Source of the DNA: CALJEL01 sp041082235
GTDB taxonomy: Bacteria; Nitrospirota; Thermodesulfovibrionia; Thermodesulfovibrionales; CALJEL01
Assembly (NCBI GenBank): GCA_041082235.1
Contig: JBDOIG010000226.1
Location: 1 to 10,012, forward strand
Direction of reading: 5' to 3'
Length of the DNA: 10,012 nt
A program made the translations under genes and the position numbers. The first letter of the stretch is position 1, and each line of letters begins with the position of its first letter. The notes beneath the pieces are model-generated. The model ran no database searches. It was not told the origin of the DNA and saw nothing but the letters and a program-made list of their open reading frames with translations. Below are positions 1 through 6,355 of the stretch, in pieces.

Positions 1-60
1 GCCTACTGCAAGGATTGGTGTTGGAAACAAGATAGGTTTTGCTCCAAGGGATTTCTTCAT
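1..60 (-). CDS. Flavin reductase / flavoredoxin-like protein, N-terminal fragment
   Basis: Only the first 20 codons are inside the window; the gene runs off the left edge. The ATG at 60-58 is preceded by a very strong Shine-Dalgarno sequence (GGAGGAGG, minus strand, 72-65), so the start is secure. The visible N-terminus, SLGAKPILFPTPILAVG, resembles the opening of flavoredoxin-type FMN-binding flavin reductases, which typically begin with a Lys-rich stretch, then 'slGak', then a 'fPtPv.vvGtyd' strand. That is family knowledge applied to a short fragment, so the assignment is tentative. It lies 13 bases after the kdsD stop on the same strand and is probably the third gene of a bioA-kdsD transcript. 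Its strong ribosome site contrasts with the two genes upstream, which have none. Confidence 0.5.
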   Translation of the reverse strand, partial: MKKSLGAKPILFPTPILAVG

Positions 61-73
61 AATTCCTCCTCCT

Positions 74-1042
74 TCAGGCTATCCCTTTTTTCAGTATATC
101 ATGAATATGAATGATACCCTCAATTCTTCCTTCTTCATCAGGCACAATAAGGGATGTTATGGATTTCTCCTCCATGATTGCCAGTGCCTTTGCAGCAAGT
201 TCATCAGCGGAAATCGTCTTTGGATTTTTGGTCATAACCTCTCCTGCCTTCATGTCAAAAAATGCCTTTCCGTGCCTCTGGATTCCCCTCCTCAGGTCAC
301 CATCTGTGATAATACCCATCACCTTTCTATCAAGGTCAACGACTGCTGTAGCTCCCAGTCTCTTTGATGATATCTCCATTATTGCATCTGTCATTGAGGT
401 GTCTGGCCCTACAACTGGCAGGTCATCTCCTGTATGCATGAGGTCTCTGACCTTGATAAAGAGTCTTTTCCCGAGGCTTCCACCTGGATGATACATGGCA
501 AAGTCTTCTTCTTTAAAACCTCTTTTTATCAGGAGTGCCACCGCAAGGGCATCACCCATTGCAAGGGTTGCTGTTGTTGAGGCAGTGGGGACAATTCCCA
601 GCGGGCAGGCCTCTTCCTTTATTGTTACATCAAGATTGACATCAGCCTGCTGGGCAAGTGTGGAGCCATTGTTCCCTGTGATTGATATGAGTTTTACATT
701 GAATCTCTTCAGGAAAGGAATCAGTCTTATGACCTCTTCTGTCTCTCCACTATTTGATATGGCTATTACCACATCCTCAGAGGTAACCATCCCAAGGTCA
801 CCGTGGCTTGCCTCTGCCGGGTGCATGAAGAATGCAGGTGTGCCTGTTGAGGCAAGGGTAGCAGCAATCTTTTTACCAATGAGACCAGACTTACCCATGC
901 CTGTTACAACTACCCTTCCCCTGGAATTGAGTATTATCTCAGCTGCCTTTTCAAAAGAATGATCAAGCCTTTCCAGAAGGCCATAGATTGCCTCTGCCTC
1001 AATCCTCAGGACCCTCTTTGCTGTCTCTATTGTCTCGCTCAT
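74..1042 (-). CDS. kdsD: D-arabinose-5-phosphate isomerase, KdsD/KpsF family
   Basis: Interconverts D-ribulose 5-phosphate and D-arabinose 5-phosphate in the cytoplasm, the first committed step toward Kdo for LPS. The 322-residue product has the standard family layout. A SIS sugar-isomerase domain covers about residues 30-170, with GMGKSG at 48-53, HPAEASHGDLGM at 74-85, ISNSGET at 95-101 and HPGGSLG at 185-191. Two CBS domains follow (about 198-255 and 266-320, the second opening VMTKNP). The start at 1042 (MSETIETAKRVL) is chosen because it matches the family N-terminus. The frame stays open to 1108, but that extra stretch is only repeat DNA and the bioA end. No Shine-Dalgarno precedes 1042; the bases there are GTTTGAAC-type palindromes. 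It lies 37 bases after the bioA stop, so it is probably co-transcribed with bioA. KdsD and KpsF paralogues cannot be told apart, but no capsule genes are visible. Confidence 0.93.
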   Translation of the reverse strand: MSETIETAKRVLRIEAEAIYGLLERLDHSFEKAAEIILNSRGRVVVTGMGKSGLIGKKIAATLASTGTPAFFMHPAEASHGDLGMVTSEDVVIAISNSGETEEVIRLIPFLKRFNVKLISITGNNGSTLAQQADVNLDVTIKEEACPLGIVPTASTTATLAMGDALAVALLIKRGFKEEDFAMYHPGGSLGKRLFIKVRDLMHTGDDLPVVGPDTSMTDAIMEISSKRLGATAVVDLDRKVMGIITDGDLRRGIQRHGKAFFDMKAGEVMTKNPKTISADELAAKALAIMEEKSITSLIVPDEEGRIEGIIHIHDILKKGIA

Positions 1043-1044
1043 AT

Positions 1045-1089
1045 AAAACGGTTTGAACCGTTGAAACAGTTTGAACTGTTTAAACAGTT
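1045..1089. repeat. Nested GTTTGAAC-type palindromes filling the bioA/kdsD junction
   Basis: Five alternating, mutually complementary 7-8-mers lie head to tail. AACGGTT (1047-1053) and AACCGTT (1056-1062) are a perfect inverted pair around TG. AAACAGTT (1064-1071) and AACTGTTT (1074-1081) form a second pair around TG. AACTGTTT then abuts AAACAGTT (1082-1089), making a perfect 16-base palindrome at 1074-1089. The array covers nearly all the space between kdsD and bioA and includes the bioA stop codon (1080-1082), so the last bioA codons are repeat DNA. Mutually exclusive hairpins could form in RNA from either strand. Function unknown. Confidence 0.8.
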
Positions 1090-2432
1090 TTTTTAATTGA
1101 CTCCTCAATTACATCAAGAAACCTTTCCAGATTTTCCATGCTTATGCTCAGAGGTGGCATTATTACTATTATATTACCAAGAGGTCTTATAAAGACACCC
1201 CGCTCTCGTGCTTCATGGGCTACCTTCCAGCCGATCCTGTCAATATAACCAAATGCTTCCTTTGTTCTTTTATCCTTCACAAGTTCTATGCCTGCTATGA
1301 AACCACATTGCCTCACATCACCTACAAGGTCAAGTCCTTTGAGTTTTTCAAGCCTTTCAGAGAGGAATTTTATCTTTGGCTGAAGGTTTTCAAGAACCCT
1401 CTCTTTTTCAAATATATCAAGACTTGCAAGTGCAGCAGCACAGGCAAGCTGATTTCCTGTGTAGGAATGGCCGTGAAAAAAGGTCTTGAGGTCTTCAAAC
1501 CTTCCAAGAAAGGCATTGAATATCTCCTCAGTTGCCATGGTAACACCCAGTGGAAGATAACCACCTGTGATTCCCTTTGAAAGACACATAATATCAGGTA
1601 TCACCTCTTCGTGCTCAACAGCAAACATCCGGCCAGTCCTGCCAAAGCCAGTGGCTACTTCATCAGCAATCATAAGGACATTGTATTTTGTGCAGAGCTC
1701 CCTTACACCTTTAAGATAACCTGGGGGCTGGGTTATCATACCTCCAGCTGCCTGTATAAGAGGCTCAATTATGAGGCCAGCAATCTCTTTATGGTGTTTT
1801 GAGAGAATATCCTCAAGACTTCCAAGGCATTCCATGCCACATCCTGGGTAGCTTCTATCGAGTTCACATCTGTAGCAATACGTTGATGGTGCCCTGTAGG
1901 TCTTAAAAAGAAGTGGTTTAAAGGTGCTGTGAAAGATATCTATACCACCCACACTGACAGCTCCGAGGGTGTCGCCATGATAACCATTCTTCAAACATAC
2001 AAAGGCAGTTCTTTCCTTTTCACCTTTGTGAAACCAGTACTGAAAGGCCATCTTTAAGGCAACCTCAACCGCTGTAGAGCCATCATCAGAATAAAAGACC
2101 TTTTTGAGACCCTGGGGTGCAAGATTTACAAGTCTTTCTGCAAGAAGTATTGATGGAACATTTGACATTCCAAGAAGGGTTGAGTGGGCAATGAGGTCAA
2201 GCTGGGCTTTTATGGCATCATTTATTTCTTTGCGATTGTGGCCATGGATGTTCACCCACAGAGAGGAAACACCATCAAGATACCACATGCCCTTTATGTC
2301 TTTTATAAAACAATCCCTTCCTTCAACAATAATAATGGGCTCGGTCTCGCTCCATTCCTTCATCTGCGTGAAGGGATGCCAGAGATAGAGTCTGTCAAGC
2401 TCAACGAGTCTGTTTATGTCCTCTAAGTTCAT
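1080..2432 (-). CDS. bioA: Adenosylmethionine-8-amino-7-oxononanoate aminotransferase (BioA)
   Basis: PLP-dependent class III aminotransferase that makes 7,8-diaminononanoate from 7-keto-8-aminononanoate, with S-adenosylmethionine as the usual amino donor, in biotin synthesis. The 450-residue product is normal length. Landmarks are the substrate-side LWHPFTQM (17-24), the PLP-phosphate loop DDGSTAVEVALKMA (116-129), DEVATGFGRTG (257-267) with the PLP-contacting Asp257, and LSKGITGGYLPLG (284-296) with the Schiff-base Lys286. Four cysteines (186, 189, 198, 202) form a CxxC...CxxxC cluster. The start at 2432 (MNLEDINRLVELDR) matches the family. The frame remains open to a TTG at 2531, but that extension would be encoded by repeat and operator-like DNA. 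No Shine-Dalgarno precedes 2432; the ATG directly follows a CATTACG-type heptamer array. It is first in the minus-strand run. No other biotin genes are in view, so it is separated from bioB/D/F here. Confidence 0.95.
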   Translation of the reverse strand: MNLEDINRLVELDRLYLWHPFTQMKEWSETEPIIIVEGRDCFIKDIKGMWYLDGVSSLWVNIHGHNRKEINDAIKAQLDLIAHSTLLGMSNVPSILLAERLVNLAPQGLKKVFYSDDGSTAVEVALKMAFQYWFHKGEKERTAFVCLKNGYHGDTLGAVSVGGIDIFHSTFKPLLFKTYRAPSTYCYRCELDRSYPGCGMECLGSLEDILSKHHKEIAGLIIEPLIQAAGGMITQPPGYLKGVRELCTKYNVLMIADEVATGFGRTGRMFAVEHEEVIPDIMCLSKGITGGYLPLGVTMATEEIFNAFLGRFEDLKTFFHGHSYTGNQLACAAALASLDIFEKERVLENLQPKIKFLSERLEKLKGLDLVGDVRQCGFIAGIELVKDKRTKEAFGYIDRIGWKVAHEARERGVFIRPLGNIIVIMPPLSISMENLERFLDVIEESIKKTV

Positions 2433-2456
2433 ATTGTTAATCAATAATGCGTAATG
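2433..2456 (-). repeat. CATTACG-type heptamer array immediately before bioA
   Basis: On the bioA coding strand three heptamers run back to back: CATTACG (2456-2450), CATTATT (2449-2443) and GATTAAC (2442-2436). AAT follows, then the bioA ATG. The same order in the same orientation precedes panC at 9672-9695 (CATTACG, CATCACG, GATTACG, then AAT). The array takes the place where a ribosome-binding site would be expected. Confidence 0.65.
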
Positions 2457-2486
2457 GGTTGCCCTGTTGTCTTTGAGATGTCTTTT

Positions 2487-2492
2487 ATTATA
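2487..2492 (-). promoter_or_regulatory. Candidate -10 element for bioA
   Basis: The minus strand reads TATAAT here, a perfect sigma-70 -10 box, about 55 bases upstream of the bioA start. No good -35 hexamer lies 16-18 bases further upstream: the bases there (CCCAAA-like) fall inside the inverted repeat at 2505-2537. This would suit a promoter that depends on, or is blocked by, a protein bound at that repeat. Inferred from one hexamer in AT-rich DNA, so uncertain. Confidence 0.35.
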
Positions 2493-2504
2493 TGATTGAA
2501 ACAA

Positions 2505-2537
2505 TAATGTTTGGGGTACAGAATACCTCAAACATTA
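2505..2537. repeat. 14-base-pair inverted repeat between bioA and the lon-like gene
   Basis: The arms 2505-2518 (TAATGTTTGGGGTA) and 2524-2537 (TACCTCAAACATTA) pair over 14 positions around a 5-base loop, with one G-T position (2514/2528). As RNA this is a stable hairpin only in the plus-strand direction, where the odd pair becomes G-U. As DNA it is a near-perfect dyad suited to a dimeric regulator. No T-run follows on either side, so it is not a typical terminator. It overlaps the place expected for the bioA -35 element. Confidence 0.6.
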
Positions 2538-2570
2538 GAAATTATTATATGTAATTTATCTACGAGTTTA

Positions 2571-2589
2571 AAAGAGGCGGAGCCTCTTT
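2571..2589 (+). promoter_or_regulatory. Leader hairpin abutting the ribosome site of the lon-like gene
   Basis: AAAGAGGC (2571-2578) and GCCTCTTT (2582-2589) form a perfect 8-bp stem with a GGA loop, ending one base before the AGGAGGTG ribosome site at 2591. It could stabilise the mRNA 5' end or tune ribosome access. The 3' arm is also partly complementary to the Shine-Dalgarno sequence. No ligand-binding RNA family is recognisable. Confidence 0.5.
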
Positions 2590-2590
2590 A

Positions 2591-2598
2591 AGGAGGTG
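2591..2598 (+). promoter_or_regulatory. Consensus Shine-Dalgarno fixing the lon-like start at 2604
   Basis: AGGAGGTG is a full-length anti-16S match. Counting from AGGAGG, it is 7 bases from the ATG at 2604 but only 4 from the in-frame TTG at 2601. The ATG is therefore the preferred start. Confidence 0.85.
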
Positions 2599-2603
2599 TA
2601 TTG

Positions 2604-5024
2604 ATGAAATCACCACTTAAACCCGATGAGCTTTATAAGTGTTGCGATCCAAAGGTTTTTGATTTTGAGACCACTGATGAGCTGATACCTGTGGAGGGAC
2701 CACTCGGTCAGGAAAGGGCAATCAATGCCATAGATTTCGGCTTGAGCCTTGAAAATACGGGCTTCAATATTTTTGTCCTCGGTGAGCATGGAACAGGAAA
2801 ACTTACGAGTGTAAGGGAGCTGATAAATAAAAAGGCGGAGACCGAGCCAGTTCCACCAGACTGGTGTTATGTCTATAACTTTAAGAATCCTGACATGCCT
2901 CTTGCCTTATCCTTTTCTCCTGGCAGGGCTGTGCAGTTTCAGAAGGACATGGCTGACCTTATTAAGACCCTGAGGCAGGAGATACCAAAAATATTTGAAT
3001 CAAAGGAATATGATAAGCAGAGGAATCACATTATAGAGGAATTCCAGAAGAAACAGAAGGAGCTATTCACAAGCATTGAAGAAGAGGCTGCCTCAAATGG
3101 CTTTGCCATAAGAAAATCTGTTTCAGGCCTTCTTATAGTGCCTGTAAAGAAAACAGGAGAGGCTTTAACAGAGGAAGAATTTGAGGCCCTTGATGATAAG
3201 ACAAAAAAGAGGATAGAGGAGATAGGAAAGGCACTTCAGGAGAAGCTTGATGATGTTGTCAGGGCGGTCAAGGAGGCAGAGAAACTCCTCAAGGAGATGC
3301 TACAGAAACTTGAAAGAACCGCCGCCCTTGGAGCAGTCGGTCATCTGATGGATGAGATAAAAGAAAAATACAAGGACAATGAAAAGGTCCTTTCCTATCT
3401 GGAGGATGTTAAGGAAGATATCCTTGATCATCTTGATGACTTCAAGACTCAGGAAGAGCAGGCACCCCCTCTACCTTTTATGAGGATACCAAAGGTAGAG
3501 CCTGTCTTTACCAGGTATGAGGTTAATGTTATTGTTGATAACAGCTCTCAGAAAGGTGCTCCCTGTGTCTTTGAGCATAACCCAACCTATTACAACCTCT
3601 TTGGAAGGATAGAGCATAAGTTCCAGTACGGGATTGCAATAACAGATTTTTCCATGATAAAGGCAGGTTCACTTCATAAGGCAAACGGAGGCTATATTGT
3701 TATACATGCCCTTGACATCCTGAGAAATCTCTTTTCCTATGATGCCATTAAGAGGGCAATAAGGAATAAGGAGATAAAGATAGAAGATATATGGGAGCAA
3801 TATAGACTTATCTCAACAACAACCCTGAAGCCAGAGGCAATACCCCTGAATGTGAAGGTAATACTTATAGGTCATCCATATCTTTATTATCTCCTTTATA
3901 GCTATGATGATGAATTCAAGGAACTCTTCAAGGTAAAGGCAGACTTTGACTCCAGAATGCCAAGGGATGAAGAGACCATTAAAAAATATGCTATGTTCAT
4001 TGCATCAAGATGCAAGGCTGAAAAACTCCTGCCCTTTGACAGAACTGGTGTAGCCAGCGTGATTGAGTATGGCTCAAGGCTTGCAGGTCATCAGGATAAA
4101 CTTTCTGCACTTTTTGGTCACATCGCAGACATATTGAGGGAGGCGAGCTTCTGGGCAAAGAAATCCGGAGAGCCAATCGTAAAGGCTGAACATGTGGAAA
4201 AGGCTATTGAAGAAAGACGATTCAGACATAACAGGATAGAAGAAAGGCTCAGAGAGGCAGTACTTGAAGATACGATAATTGTTGAGACAACTGGAGGAAA
4301 GGTGGGCCAGGTTAATGGTCTTGCTGTAATTGACCTTGGGGATTACAGCTTTGGAAAACCATCAAGGATAACAGCAAGAACCTATACTGGCAAGGCAGGG
4401 GTTGTGAACATAGAGCGTGAGACAAAGATGAGCGGAAGGATACATGAGAAGGCTATCCTCATACTCACAAATTATCTTGGTAGCCGTTACGCAATAAAAA
4501 AACCTATAAGCCTCTCAGCATCTATCACCTTTGAACAGCTTTATGAAATGGTTGAAGGTGACAGTGCTACCTGTGCAGAGTTCTATGCCCTTATAAGCAG
4601 CATAGCCGGGATCCCCCTCAAGCAATCCATAGCTGTTACTGGTTCAATGGATCAGAACGGAGAGGTTCAGCCCATTGGTGGTGTAAATGAAAAGATAGAG
4701 GGATTCTTTGATGTCTGTAAGGAGAGGGGGCTTGATGGTTCCCACGGAGTGATAATACCCAGGAGAAACCTGAAACACCTGATGCTCAGAAAGGATGTAG
4801 TTGAGGCAGTAAAGGATGGAAGATTTTCTATTTATCCAATTGACAGGGTGGAAGAAGGTCTTGAGATACTTACAGGCATGTCTGCTGGTGAGCTCAGGGA
4901 GGATGGTACCTATCCTGAAGGCACAGTTAATTATTATGTAATGAAAAGACTTACAGAGATATCAGAGGCCTTAAAGGAAAAAAAGGAAGAAAAGGAGGCT
5001 AAAGATAAAGAAAATAAAGAATAA
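2604..5024 (+). CDS. Lon-family ATP-dependent protease with AAA_32-type N-terminal region
   Basis: An 806-residue cytoplasmic AAA+ protease of the Lon-like group that lacks the classical Lon substrate domain. The ATPase region starts near residue 30 with a P-loop GEHGTGKLT (60-68). It is interrupted by a long Lys/Glu-rich helical insertion (about 130-290), then resumes, with the Walker B-like strand GGYIVIHALDIL at 362-373. A helical lid covers about 455-555. The C-terminal Lon protease domain (about 560-765) carries the Ser-Lys dyad: Ser654 in VEGDSATCAE and Lys697 in GGVNEKIEGF. The tail (789-806) is a run of Lys and Glu. Family members unfold and degrade damaged or specific proteins, but the substrate here cannot be deduced. 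Oddities are Leu67 where Thr/Ser normally follows the P-loop Lys, and His368 where an acidic Walker B residue might be expected. It is transcribed divergently from bioA and precedes the acyltransferase by 49 bases. Confidence 0.93.
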   Translation: MKSPLKPDELYKCCDPKVFDFETTDELIPVEGPLGQERAINAIDFGLSLENTGFNIFVLGEHGTGKLTSVRELINKKAETEPVPPDWCYVYNFKNPDMPLALSFSPGRAVQFQKDMADLIKTLRQEIPKIFESKEYDKQRNHIIEEFQKKQKELFTSIEEEAASNGFAIRKSVSGLLIVPVKKTGEALTEEEFEALDDKTKKRIEEIGKALQEKLDDVVRAVKEAEKLLKEMLQKLERTAALGAVGHLMDEIKEKYKDNEKVLSYLEDVKEDILDHLDDFKTQEEQAPPLPFMRIPKVEPVFTRYEVNVIVDNSSQKGAPCVFEHNPTYYNLFGRIEHKFQYGIAITDFSMIKAGSLHKANGGYIVIHALDILRNLFSYDAIKRAIRNKEIKIEDIWEQYRLISTTTLKPEAIPLNVKVILIGHPYLYYLLYSYDDEFKELFKVKADFDSRMPRDEETIKKYAMFIASRCKAEKLLPFDRTGVASVIEYGSRLAGHQDKLSALFGHIADILREASFWAKKSGEPIVKAEHVEKAIEERRFRHNRIEERLREAVLEDTIIVETTGGKVGQVNGLAVIDLGDYSFGKPSRITARTYTGKAGVVNIERETKMSGRIHEKAILILTNYLGSRYAIKKPISLSASITFEQLYEMVEGDSATCAEFYALISSIAGIPLKQSIAVTGSMDQNGEVQPIGGVNEKIEGFFDVCKERGLDGSHGVIIPRRNLKHLMLRKDVVEAVKDGRFSIYPIDRVEEGLEILTGMSAGELREDGTYPEGTVNYYVMKRLTEISEALKEKKEEKEAKDKENKE

Positions 5025-5051
5025 ACCCTGGTGGCGAAATACAGGGGTCAC

Positions 5052-5071
5052 AAAAAATCTTTAGATTTTTT
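5052..5071 (+). promoter_or_regulatory. AT-rich hairpin directly before the acyltransferase start
   Basis: AAAAAATCT (5052-5060) and AGATTTTTT (5063-5071) pair perfectly around two T's and end two bases before the ATG at 5074. A weaker CCCTG/CAGGG pair (5026-5030 and 5042-5046) lies just upstream. The stem has one G-C pair, so it is weak in RNA. It occupies the position of the ribosome site, and no Shine-Dalgarno is visible. It could modulate translation or slightly attenuate read-through from the lon-like gene. Confidence 0.4.
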
Positions 5072-5073
5072 GG

Positions 5074-5967
5074 ATGCTTCAGCAGTTGGGTTCAAAATTG
5101 TACTTCCTCTTTGCTAATCTATTAGGCCTCCTGGCTGTTTCTTTTATCCTTTTTTTAACTATTCTGCCTGAAAGGTTTTCTCTTAAACTGGCAGAATCAG
5201 CAGGCGTGCTCCTTTATTATCTCTGGAGATCCAGAAGAAAGATAGCTATTAATGCTGTAAGGGAAACCTCTCAATTTGTTGAGCTTAAAACTTCCCTTAA
5301 AGAAGCCGGGATTGTAAAAAGTATGTTCAAACATCTCGGTAGGTCCTTTGCAGAGATTGTAAGGCTTTATGGAGGCGACAGGCGCATCCTCCAGAGGATT
5401 ACTTTTAAAGGCCTTGAGAATTTTCACAGGGCAAAGGAATCAGGCAGGGGCATAATCTTTCTTACAGGCCATTGTGGAAACTGGGAGCTTATGGCAGTAG
5501 CATTTGGTATGACAGTGGAGCCAATAGGTGTAGTGGCAAGGCCTTTAAATAACAGGGCATTGAATGGAGTTGTTGAAAAGATACGGAGCCTGTACGGAAA
5601 CCGGGTTATATATAAAAAGGGTGCTATCAGAGAGATGCTCAAACTTTTAAGAGAAAACAGGGCGGTTGGTATATTGATGGATCAGAGTGTCCTGCGGCAG
5701 GAGGGCCTATTGATAGATTTTCTTGGAAGGCCTGCCTGGACATCAAGGATGCCAGCCATGATCGCCAGAAAGACAGGGGCAAAGGTCCTTCCAGCCTTTA
5801 TTAAAAGGCAGGGAGATGGGCACCTTATTGAAATAGGAAAGGAGCTCGAGCTTACAGGTGATGAGATAGAGGATACAAGAAGATTGTCTTCCTGTATAGA
5901 AAACTATATTATTGAAAATCCTGAAGAATGGCTCTGGATACACAGGAGATGGAAACAAAGGAATTGA
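5074..5967 (+). CDS. LpxL/HtrB-type lysophospholipid acyltransferase (lipid A late acylation)
   Basis: Inner-membrane acyltransferase of the LpxL/LpxM superfamily, which transfers an acyl chain from acyl-ACP onto a lipid A precursor. The 297-residue length is typical. One hydrophobic N-terminal segment (about 9-31) anchors the protein. The catalytic HX4E motif is GHCGNWE, with His133 and Glu138. ARPLNN (155-160), MDQSV (202-206) and the C-terminal PEEWLWIHRRWK (283-294) are family signatures. The ATG at 5074 is kept because the membrane segment follows at the usual distance, although no Shine-Dalgarno precedes it and an AT-rich hairpin abuts it. It follows the lon-like gene by 49 bases and probably shares its transcript. 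Whether it adds lauroyl, myristoyl or another chain, and to which acceptor, cannot be read from sequence. With kdsD it points to an LPS-bearing outer membrane. Confidence 0.88.
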   Translation: MLQQLGSKLYFLFANLLGLLAVSFILFLTILPERFSLKLAESAGVLLYYLWRSRRKIAINAVRETSQFVELKTSLKEAGIVKSMFKHLGRSFAEIVRLYGGDRRILQRITFKGLENFHRAKESGRGIIFLTGHCGNWELMAVAFGMTVEPIGVVARPLNNRALNGVVEKIRSLYGNRVIYKKGAIREMLKLLRENRAVGILMDQSVLRQEGLLIDFLGRPAWTSRMPAMIARKTGAKVLPAFIKRQGDGHLIEIGKELELTGDEIEDTRRLSSCIENYIIENPEEWLWIHRRWKQRN

Positions 5968-6236
5968 AGGATTCCAAAAAGTGGCTATTAAAAATGCGGG
6001 TTGCTTTAAAGACATTCCAGATTGAGAGTGGTCATACATAATAGTTGAGGAAGCTTGTCCTCCCATCCTTCCTTAACCGGATTTTAAAATCTCTATGCCA
6101 TCGGATTCCATATTTTGGGGCCTTGGTAATGTCAAGACTTCTCGGGTAAATTCATCTAAGGGTTTTATCCTTTTTTGCTCATTTAAATGGCTCATTACTG
6201 CGTAGAGTATCGTTAATTACGGATGTGAAAATTACC

Positions 6237-6263
6237 TTGACGTAAGGATTTAATATATAATAG
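6237..6263 (+). promoter_or_regulatory. Candidate sigma-70 promoter of the delta-60 lipoprotein gene
   Basis: TTGACG (6237-6242) is close to a consensus -35, and TATAAT (6256-6261) is a perfect -10. The spacer of 13 bases is too short for an ordinary promoter. Using TAATAG (6258-6263) gives 15, and using TTACCT (6232-6237) as -35 with TATAAT gives 18. Transcription would start near 6268 and leave a leader of about 95 bases. This is the best promoter-like cluster in the gap. Confidence 0.5.
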
Positions 6264-6312
6264 AGGCATGAAAAGAAGTGATATGCAGGTGTGAATGTGT
6301 TTTTTTAAATGG

Positions 6313-6331
6313 TGGGCTACTTTGTAGCCCA
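6313..6331 (+). promoter_or_regulatory. Leader hairpin upstream of the lipoprotein gene
   Basis: TGGGCTAC (6313-6320) and GTAGCCCA (6324-6331) form a perfect 8-bp GC-containing stem with a TTT loop. It follows a run of seven T's and sits about 20 bases before the ribosome site. The next bases are AGATAAT rather than a T-run, so it is not a terminator. mRNA stabilisation or translational control is plausible. I recognise no known riboswitch core, including the GGCAAACC-type c-di-GMP motif. Confidence 0.5.
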
Positions 6332-6350
6332 GATAATAGAAACGAAGCAA

Positions 6351-6355
6351 AGGAG
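6351..6355 (+). promoter_or_regulatory. Shine-Dalgarno fixing the lipoprotein start at 6363
   Basis: AGGAG lies 7 bases before the ATG at 6363. The earlier in-frame ATG at 6309 has no ribosome site, starts beside the leader hairpin and would bury the signal peptide, so 6363 is preferred. Confidence 0.85.

Noticed and set aside
2433..2531. 33-residue N-terminal extension of BioA from a TTG
   Set aside because: It would be encoded by the heptamer array and part of the inverted repeat, has no ribosome site, and the family N-terminus begins at 2432.
5928..6041. 37-codon ORF overlapping the acyltransferase 3' end
   Set aside because: It mostly shadows the real gene in another frame, has no recognisable motif, and its few codons past 5967 give no coding signal.
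5743..6066. Minus-strand ORF of about 107 codons across the acyltransferase end
   Set aside because: It lies opposite the conserved C-terminal coding sequence, has no ribosome site and shows no recognisable family.
6159..6176. Terminator for the acyltransferase transcript
   Set aside because: The stem is only about four base pairs although a T-run follows; too weak to call and almost 200 bases downstream.
6268..6327. Two tiny leader ORFs (8 and 10 codons), the second with tandem Trp codons
   Set aside because: Too short to support. The Trp codons fall at the start of the hairpin by sequence coincidence, and no amino-acid biosynthesis gene or attenuator terminator follows.
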